From Corylus avellana (lineage: Eukaryota; Streptophyta; Magnoliopsida; Fagales; Betulaceae), in the NCBI RefSeq assembly GCF_901000735.1, contig NC_081547.1:23676046-23740045 (forward strand): 64,000 bases of DNA, written 5' to 3'. Both the position numbers and the translations under genes were made by a program. Below the pieces are notes generated by a model. It did not search any database, was not told the DNA's origin, and saw nothing but the letters and a program-made list of their open reading frames with translations. The first letter of the stretch is position 1; each line of letters begins with the position of its first letter. Positions 55,592-64,000 of the stretch are shown here, in pieces.

Positions 55592-56947
55592 TCACAGGTA
55601 CATCTGCGCCAATGCTTGGCCCACCTCGACTGCCTCAAATCTATTAAGCAACTGGATATTCATTTCGTCCGTTACAGTGGCTTGCAACTCTTCTAGAAAA
55701 ATCTCCTTACCCTCGGTCCCTTCCGACGTAAACAGGTTCTGATAATAAGACACAAATGCATTACTAATCTCCTCCATCTTAGACCACTCCCTCCCCTCTA
55801 CGTCAACAACCCGCTTAATGGTGTTAATTCTTCTTCTATGACTTGCCCAAGTGTGAAAGAAAGACGTATTTCGATCCCCATCACGATACCAACTTTGTTT
55901 TGCTCGTTGTTTCCATCTTGTATCTTCAAAATCCAGTATAGTTTCTATCTCCTCTTGAAGACATTGGATGGCTGCATGGTGGTTGGGGCCCTCCAAACTT
56001 TGCAGCTTGGTCAACAATTCAGTCTTCTCCTTTATCAGATTTTCATTTTGTCTGAATTTCTCCTTACTCCACCATTTCAGCCGGGATTGACATCGTTCCA
56101 ATCTACTGCGTACGTTCATCATAGCTCCTCCTCCATCATCACCCCCCTCCCAAGCATTTTGGATAATGACACCACAGTCATCATCCGGGATCCAGTTGGC
56201 CTCAAATTTAAAAATCCTTCTCCCTTTCCTACACCAAGGCTGCTGATTATGAAAAGAGACAAATATCGGGTTGTGGTCTGATGCCCTGGCTGCCATGACG
56301 TGAACCTCAGCCGATTTGTACTTAGCACACAAACTACTATTCCCCACGACTCGGTCCAATCTTTCTTGTGTGAAAGTGGCATCTTGACGCTTGTTAGACC
56401 ACGTGTATTTTGGGCCCGAGAATCCCAAATCACCCAAGTGACACTCCTCAAGAGCTGTCCGAAATGCCACCATTTGACCCTCCCTTTGCCGGCTAGCACC
56501 CAATTTCTCGGATTGGTGGGTTATTTCATTGAAGTCTCCTACACAGAGCCATGGGACCGGGGAAAAGCCTTTTAAGTGTGAGAGGGGAGACCATGATTCA
56601 CCACATTTCGTGGGGTCGGGATGCCCGTAAAACCCTGTAAGCTTCCACTGAAACTCATCGTCCGCTAGCCTCACAATTGCATTGACATGGCGTCGTGAAT
56701 AATTTTGGATTTCTAATTCATTCACCTCCCGCCATAATTGTGCCAAACCCCCACTCCTCCCCACCTGCTCCACCACAAATAGCCCTTCATATCCAAGTTT
56801 CACTCTTAACCGCTCCATTCGCCTTTTGTTACTAATAGTTTCTAATAGGAACAAAAAGTTGGGTTTCTTATCCTTAACCATTTGGTTAAGATCTCGAACT
56901 GTCCGAGGGTTCCCAAGCCCTCGACAGTTCCAACTTATAAGACTCAT
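55592..56947 (-). pseudogene. LINE ORF2 start: APE-type endonuclease
   Basis: MSLISWNCRGLGNPRTVRDL starts ORF2. The endonuclease blocks FLLETISN, GFYGHPD, WLCVGDFNEI, RLDRVVGN and ASDHNPIFV follow in order, giving the Asn, Glu, Asp and His catalytic positions. The frame of 451 codons stays open into the start of the reverse transcriptase linker, the longest intact stretch of the element. This domain nicks the genomic target to prime reverse transcription. Confidence 0.9.
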
Positions 56948-57119
56948 GGGGACTGGCGGGGATGCATAGCAGCCTCCGCCAACTCCTTTCCTTCACTCTC
57001 CTCCACCTAGACACCTTTGTATTTTTCTTTCAATATTTTCTCCTCTGCAGTCCAACCCTCTCGAGTTAGAGCCTTTCTTTTTTGACCACCCCATAAAGAG
57101 TAGGAAGCACTCACCCTAC

Positions 57120-58452
57120 GCTCCTATGCTCCTCGTGCTCTTCTCTTCCAGCGTCTCAAATTCGATATTTCCCCTTCCTCCTTCGTAAAATTAGGTTGAT
57201 CTAGTACCTCTATAGCTACAGATTCTCCATGAGCATCAATATCCGAGAGTACATTACCACCCCCTTTCGAATTGTCTTGTCTTCCAATGTCATCAATCAC
57301 CAAACGCCTGGTCCCACCCTTCGGGCCGTCCATAGAACGTGGCCCATCAATACGCTCTTCCCCAATGGGCTTTTTCCCTAAATCTGTTCCAGTACGCTTT
57401 TTGGAAGGGACCCCCTCCACATCAACTCCCCGATCTGCGTGGGAACCCATATGTCTTGGACTGCCAGGGACCCCCTCCACGTCAACTCCCCGATCTGCAT
57501 GGGAACCCATATGTCTTGGACTGCCAGGTTCCCCCAGTTTCCCCCCACCATTTTCGCAACCCCCATATGGAAAGATTCTGACCGATAACTACTCACTTCC
57601 TTACTAACGTCGTTGTATCGGCTAGGGTTTCCACAGTGGAAGGGACTTTCCTTATTTCCCCACCCCTTGAATGTAGAACCGCCGCCATTGTCCTTTGCCA
57701 CCGTGTACCCAAAACCGCTACCCCTTTCTCCACCACTCGTCCGCCGTGAGTCATCAGCCCGCAACCAAACCCCCCATTCCTTGATGCTACTATTAGTATT
57801 CCTTCTGTGGGTCTTCTTAACCTGGCACCCCTGTTTGCCATGCAAAATCCGACCACGGTCAAAACAGAGCATGGGAAGTTTCTCATATTTGAGAATCACC
57901 CAATGTGATTTTCCTCCCAGTTGCAACGCCCGTCCTCTCTCCAGAGGTTCCTGAAGATTGATACTAAGTCGGATATGGAGGCACCTAGCCCAACCTGCTC
58001 CATCACCAACGACGTCCACATCTTTTACTGAACCAAGTGACTCACCAATTTTTGTACCTACCGCCTTGTTCATGCACAATAAAGGCATCTCATGAACCTA
58101 AACCCAAAACGGTGAGTAGGAGAAATCCATTTGTGAAGGCGAGATACTCCCATCAAATTCCTGAAGTACCAAAATTTGCCGATCAAATCACCAGGGTCTA
58201 CCTTCTAAAACTCGTCATTTATCTGTTATTTCTTCAAACTTGAAAAGCCATACATTGTCTTGGACCTCCTTGAATACCATTGAGCCTGACAACCGCCATA
58301 TTCGAGACAAAACAGCTCTAAAAGCCTCCTTATTAACTCTGCGATCCCCACCAATCTTGCCCACCAGACACCGCTCCCCTTTAGCACAGCCCTCCGCAAT
58401 GTCCCCTTCGCAAATTAACAAACCAACCTTCTCACCCTCTGTCAATGCCATC
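57120..58452 (-). pseudogene. LINE ORF1 (DUF4283/zinc-knuckle RNA-binding protein)
   Basis: It begins near 58451 (MALTEGEKVGLLICEGDIAE), with DUF4283 features SGSMVFKEVQDNVWLFKFE. A stop interrupts near 58099 (FWV*VHEMPLLCMN). Then YEKLPMLCFDRGRILHGKQG is a CCHC knuckle whose second Cys is Arg. The C-terminal half is low complexity and includes a 60-bp tandem duplication. The product would bind LINE RNA. It is broken. Confidence 0.82.
57408..57527 (-). repeat. 60-bp tandem duplication in LINE ORF1
   Basis: Two head-to-tail 60-bp units differ at two positions and encode GSHADRGVDVEGVP plus SPRHM-type 20-residue repeats without shifting the frame. Confidence 0.95.
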
Positions 58453-58620
58453 TTCCCACAAAGTTTTTCTATTTCCCATACATCTTGGTATTGTTCACCT
58501 ATAAGAAACCCGACACTGAAACCGTGACCGTCCCTTACCTTCTCACTCGGATAACCGGTAGAAGACGAACCCTCCAGACCTAGCCGTTCCCGAGAAAAAC
58601 CCTAGTGGAGACAATGGGCG

Positions 58621-60011
58621 CACAATTATACTGCAAATCAACGATATTCTTTTAAGCTAAAAAATATGCTTAATTGATTTATTAATCAACTAGCTAGTTG
58701 TTTCTTTCGTAAATATGTTTCTCATTAAATGCCCTTAATTAATTTCATACTTCAAATATATGTATAGGAATCCACACTTTTAACAAAATAATTTTTTAGG
58801 CTATAAAAAGGCTAAAAAAAAAAATCTTTGAGGCCATATATAAATGTTTACAACCCCCCTGTGAGTGAGATTTTTTTTAGATGAATTATTGTTAAATAAA
58901 AAAAAATTAATAACTAATATTTTAGAATGTCACAACATTAACAATATTGGTGAACAATTATAAATAAAAAATATATATATAATATCTAGTAGTACTACAT
59001 TATGTGAAAAAAAGGGTCTGACTTCTATGTGGTAGTTTTAGTGAAAACTACCGCATATATATGCTGTTAAGATTTTGGATGGCTCAGATTTAATCCATGC
59101 CTTTTTAACTCAAAAACTCAAGCTGTCTCTTTTCTTCCGTGAAACAAAATAAAGCATCTATTTCCAATTAGAGTAAAAACAAGAAGAGTATGCAAAACAA
59201 AACATGTTTAAATTTAGATTCAGACACAACCTCCGATTTAATCCATGCCTTTTCATCTCAAAAAGTCACACGGTTTGACCAAACAACAATCGTCTCTTTT
59301 CTTCCGTGATATTTTCTTCCATCAAACAAAACAAACCTCTATTTGCTACTGGGAATTGAGATTTGTCATAATGAAAATCCTATTTAGTTTAGATGCCTGC
59401 AGCACTCTCTTCTCCTTCTTTTAAAGATGTCTGGTTAGTACTAAAGAACTGATTTGCCTTTCATAAAAACATTTTGAAATACTCACAACCATGATTGTCA
59501 TAGGTGATTTGAGGCGCTTGCACAGACAATTACATGTGCACTCTTAACTTTCAAAGTCCATGCAAATAAACTAGCAAAAGTTTCAAAAAGAGTTCAGTAA
59601 AAAAATTCAATGTGTTGTGTGGTTTCAAACTAATGAAGCTCCTCACGAGCTTCACTTTAAAAGCTTTGCACTTACCTATTCTTTTCGGATGTGAAAAAAA
59701 AAAAAGAAAAAAGAAAAAAGAGAGGAGGAAATCTCATGTAAAAACAATAAACAATCCAGATTATCGATTATTGACAACAATAAACTATTTGGCCATTTCC
59801 TCTGTTTTAGCTTCATTGAACAGAGCATAACAGAGTGGGTTGCCCACGTTTGAAAATGTGGGCAATGTGCCTAGCTGTAGTGTATGTGGGTTATGTCTAA
59901 TGTAGTTTTGTATGTAATGGTTAGAGCCATTGTTGCGTTGCTCAATCTATGATTGCCACATGTTGCATCACAAGTGACAAGCCTAGTCGTTTATTCTACA
60001 TATGGACAAAA
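58621..60011 (+). other. AT-rich spacer with imperfect repeats
   Basis: GATTTAATCCATGCCTTTT and TCTCTTTTCTTCCGTGA occur at 59087-59145 and again at 59232-59310. 59925-59990 repeats 44782-44868. No gene is seen; the lysine-rich frame near 59690 is a GA/A-rich artefact. Confidence 0.5.
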
Positions 60012-60568
60012 TGTAAGAAATTGAATATATATTAAATGCTAATTAACAACAAAATTAGCAGCGGAATGAATAATTATATAAATACCTCTAGCTATGTTTT
60101 GCTCAAGCCAATTGAAGAACAGCTTCACAGAAACAAAATCTGGAAAAATAAAAAATATTGAGAGGTTCTTCTGACCTATGCCTACCAGTGAGTGCCAATT
60201 GATGGAATACCCAGGCCTTATTTATAGGTAGGTCAGGGGACCCTCAATTAGAGCTGTTACCTTAATTATTCCTCCCATCAAGGAATAAAAATCAAATCAA
60301 TACAGCTAATTCATTCCATAAAAAATAAAATCTTTAATGAAATCAAATACTTGTTCCACAAGAATTAAATCAGTGCTTTAATTCAGAATATTTGATTGAA
60401 ATCAAATACTTGTTCCACAAGAATTAAATCAGTAATTTAATTCAGAATATTTGATTTACACAATAAGCTTTAATTGAAATAAATTACTGAACACCGTAAT
60501 TATATATATTTTATAATTACAATAATATATGTGACATAAGAGACATACTTTAAATGGAATTTCTTACA
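60012..60568 (-). repeat. LTR of a degenerate copia element
   Basis: On + it runs from TGTAAGAAATT to AATTTCTTACA, perfect 11-base inverted ends. The polypurine tract on the element strand (CTAAGTGGAAGAA) directly abuts it, so this is the 3' LTR of an element whose 5' LTR lies beyond the window. Confidence 0.75.
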
Positions 60569-63500
60569 TTCTTCCACTTAGCCCTTATGACACATAAATT
60601 CCTTATGGTGTTCAGTTCTATGATATGGCCAATACTTTATTTATTCCAATCATTCATGGAATCCTCTCACTCACTCAAGGAATACTATACACGAATCATG
60701 GCGGTAAAGCTTTTATATGATAAGCCGTCCCTTCCATGTATCACGATGTGTAATACCTCCCTAAATGAGTACTTTATGGATAATGTACTTTATGAATGAA
60801 CTTCCTATAAGTCATTCGGGTCCAACTTGAATTTTATCCCCATGGATAAGAATAATATATGTGTGCACAAAAATCTTTATAACATAACCTTTATGTCTAT
60901 AGACCAATTAAAGAGAAACTAAGCACAAATGAATTAATGAATCCCATATATTCCACATGACTTTATACTTTATTTACCGGTAAACCTTTAGTCTTGGGAT
61001 CCGCAATCATTAATTCAATACTTATATGCTCAATAGACACTTATTGTCACTTAATGTTCTCTTTCATAGTGATATCTTATGTCGATATACATACTTCTGC
61101 TTCTACTCAGTTTATTCTTAGAAAAGTAACTGTAGTAGAATTAACTCAGAAGATCTTTATAGGTCTAACTATAAAATCGACAATCTTGAGACATTTAACA
61201 AAAATGTCTCAACCATGATGCCTGTGTAATTAATTCACAGCATGTAATGACTTTTGCTTTCATGGTAGATGTAGCAATTGTAGTTTGCTTACTGCATCTT
61301 CAGTACATATATACTGAAGTTGATTCTCTACTATCTACACATTTAGCAAAAATCAAACCTGAATAAACACCACCAAATGGTAAGTGTATCTTTAGGTTAA
61401 ACTGTAGTTCTTGGTTCATTGCATATTCCATAATACTATATTGACCCAATAGTCCAATGGTTATTTCAATGTCGGGTCTAATGTTGACTTGTGCATACAT
61501 ATGGAATATTTTTCTTCTGCCTTTGTTCCAATACATTTGGGACATTATCCCCTTTAATAATAGGTGCTACTGAAGATTCATAGTTCTTCATTCTGAATCT
61601 CTCCCAAAAAACTTTAGTGAGAGGAACTTTATGTAGCAAACCTAAATTAGTGCTTGCAAGCAAAATATTATCTATATACAGGACTAAAAGAAATGTAACT
61701 TTACTCCCACTGACCTTAAGGTATATTCAATGATTAACAAGATTCTCAATAAACCCATGTAAGGTAACAACCTTGTATTATACACCACTAGTGAGAGGCC
61801 TATCTTAGTCCATTAATAGATATCCTTAATTTGCAAGCTTTCTGACTGTTATTAATAAAACCCCTTAAGTTGTCTTATGTACACCTCCTCCTTAAGATCC
61901 TTATTCAGGAAAATTGTTTTTCACATCCTTTTGATATAGCTCTAAAACAAAATGAGCTACTCATACCATGATAATCAATGCCTTCCTTTTGAGTAAGATC
62001 ATTGGCTACAAGTCTAACTTTATATCGTTCAACATTACCCGGAAGCATCCTTTTAGGTTTTATAAACCCATTTGCAGCCTATGGCTACAACTCCCTTTGG
62101 TAAGTCAACAAGATTGCAGACTTGAATTTTAGCCAAAGATTTCATCTCCTCCTTCATGGCATTGAAACACAATGTGAAGTTATCTCCACCCAAAAAGATG
62201 TGAAAACAAATTTTGGATCGTCCTTAGGTCCGACATAAAGATCAGACTCCTGGAAGTATACAACATAATCATTAGAGATTGTTGGTCACCTTATTCTAGA
62301 GAATCTTCTTAATCCTACTTCATTTACTTTTGACAAAGTCTGAGTAAGTTCATTCTGAACTTGTTCCTTATGAGTTGACTGTTCTGAAACCGATTGTGCT
62401 TGAAGATAATCAATTTGATTTTTCTTAAGCACAATCAAACACCCTTCATGTGAAGGGGCTTCAGTCAACTCTTGTGCTTCCTCTAATTCAATCCCTTAAG
62501 GATAAGCACTCCCACTAAGTTCAGCGTTCTCTAAAAATTTTTAATATTAGACTCAACAATTCTAGGACTAAATGAAGAATAGTAAAGCCTAAATCCCTTG
62601 GAGTTTACTGTATAACCTATAAAATTCTGCTAGTTGTCCTTGAAGCTAATTACCTTAGGTGTGGATTATAAATCCTCACTATAGCAAGACAACCCCATAT
62701 GTGTAAACAATTTGAACTTGATTCCATTCATTCCTTAATTTAGGTGTCTTATGGACAACTCTAAATGGAATCGAGTTAAATGTATACATAGCGGTTTTCA
62801 AGGCCTCACTCCATTAGGAGAATAGAACATTACCTTTCATGTCCCTTTTTCGTGTACCTACCATAATACTATCTGCCTTTATCAGATCTTATGATCTTGA
62901 TTTTCTTTTGTTTTGTTTCTCTACTTCTACCTTATAGGTATTGAAAGCATTTAATGCCCCAACCTTATGATTTAGAAGATAGAGATACATAAACCTTATA
63001 TGATTATCACCAAAAGCGATAGGACATCTCTAACCATTTAGGCAAGAAGTATGGAAAATGTTACATTTGTACATGATCTCAAGAATTTCAAAAATCCCTT
63101 TGTTGGCACCTTTATTGGTATAGTTGGTCTGCTTTTCCTTAATGCAGTCCATATAAATACCAAAGGTAGTAAATTTTAAGAGTCGTAAAAACTCTATCAT
63201 TTATCGACCTTTTATTCTTTATAGAGATATATTCCAATCTCCAATGTCATAACATAGAGGATTTTCTCATTCATAAGACTCTACTTTATGTCAACATTTA
63301 TATGCAGGGATTAATTTTCCAAAAAATTGGGATCTAGATCAATTTTAAATAGACCATTAATTTAATATTCCACCCAAAAATTTTAACAATATTCAAACTT
63401 GATTTTAACAAACTAAAATAGAAATTAAATTTCTAAAAGAATTGTGGAATATATAAAAACATTATTAAGGTCAAAATGACATAACTGAATTTTTTTTTAA

Positions 63501-64000
63501 AAAAATTAATCTATAGATCCCAACAACCTCCAATTGTAAACAAGTATTATTTAGAAAACCCTGCATTATGTTGACAACGTGGACCGCTAAACCAAATTCA
63601 ATCCACATAGTCCTTAGGAGAGTCAATAAAAGAGATTCATGACACACTAGGTATATGAAATTACCTTTATTTCAAGTCATTTATGATACTTTATGCAATC
63701 ATTCTTTATATGCCCATAATTTTCCTTAGTGTGAGAGAAACAAGTATCTTAATTGCCATAACACTTTGTTGGCACCTTGTTTTCATTCATCAACTATTGG
63801 ACATGATTGCCTATAAAGGTCTTTTCCTTAACATGAATAACTTTTTGGATTCTTATGTCTTAATCTCTCATCTTCTTGAACACACATGATCAGAAGTTCC
63901 TTAATTGATCAGTTATCCTTATGTGTGCCACAAGATATTTGAAAAAATATCATATTTAGATGAGAGAATTTAAAATAAAATTGACCATAATGACTCAAAA
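60569..64000 (-). mobile_element. Degenerate copia pol region, incomplete at right edge
   Basis: The minus strand shows scattered copia pieces in different frames: VNEVGLRRFSRIR (linker before reverse transcriptase, about 62300), LLASTNLGLLHKV and RFRMKNYESSVAPIIKGDNV (reverse transcriptase C-terminal part, 61660-61530), and YAQVNIRPDIEITIGLLGQY (RNase H start, about 61480). The order agrees with the 3' LTR at 60012-60568. No frame over 85 codons survives. Integrase and gag should lie further right. Confidence 0.7.

Larger units (their letters stand above)
52877..58620 (-). mobile_element. L1-type LINE, almost full length, decayed
   Basis: The minus strand has the plant L1 order: ORF1 (DUF4283 and zinc knuckle), then ORF2 with endonuclease, reverse transcriptase, zinc-finger region and RNase H, ending in an A8 tail (T on + at 52877-52884). 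Many frameshifts and stops interrupt ORF2. The 5' boundary near 58620 is approximate and no clear target duplication was found. Confidence 0.88.

Noticed and set aside
60554..61218. Plus-strand frames in the right-hand region
   Set aside because: They are antisense to degenerate copia pol or lie next to its LTR and show no domain.

Overview
The window is nuclear DNA of a flowering plant. It contains split genes with GT-AG introns, one intact CYP76-type cytochrome P450, recognisable pieces of RPN9, APS kinase, filament-like plant protein and germin-like protein genes, and Ty1-copia, L1-type LINE, Mutator-like (MULE), hAT, CACTA and Helitron-like elements. AT-rich spacers and three runs of N mark a draft assembly. 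The protein style fits a woody eudicot, but I cannot name the species.

Region 1 (1-13.5 kb) is a nest. A hAT-like element (about 715-13026) carries an 11.4-kb Pack-MULE (1542-12915) with long terminal inverted repeats and a 9-bp target duplication. The MULE holds fragments of three unrelated host genes: an APS kinase exon and the 3' half of RPN9 on +, and the 5' end of a filament-like plant protein gene on -. The paralogous hAT copy at 1-614 supplies the empty site.

Region 2 (13.5-27 kb) is a small CYP76 cluster on the minus strand. A LINE remnant is followed by a P450 pseudogene (16207-18549) that a repeat interrupts. Next come three tandem copies of its upstream sequence, a rearranged remnant with pieces in opposite orientations (21265-22092), and an intact two-exon gene (22438-26732, 501 aa). 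The 2.8-kb intron of that gene holds several transposons, one ending 36 bp from the splice donor.

Region 3 (27-42 kb) is a tandem duplication carrying parts of a non-autonomous copia element, giving three LTRs and a gag-only interior. One copy of the duplication took a MULE MITE and a retroposed sequence with a second MITE in its poly(A) tail. The 100-N gap at 38038 is flanked by a repeat identical over about 1.7 kb and looks like an assembly error.

Region 4 (42-46.4 kb) has a germin-like protein pseudogene between CACTA-like ends, AT-rich repeats, a Helitron-like 3' hairpin and a MULE MITE with very long inverted repeats.

Region 5 (46.4-64 kb) has a LINE remnant split by a nearly complete copia element (47208-51970), an almost full-length but decayed LINE on the minus strand (52877-58620), and a degenerate copia element running off the right edge. 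The only gene I would call functional is the CYP76 P450. I see no tRNA, rRNA, CRISPR or bacterial-type system.
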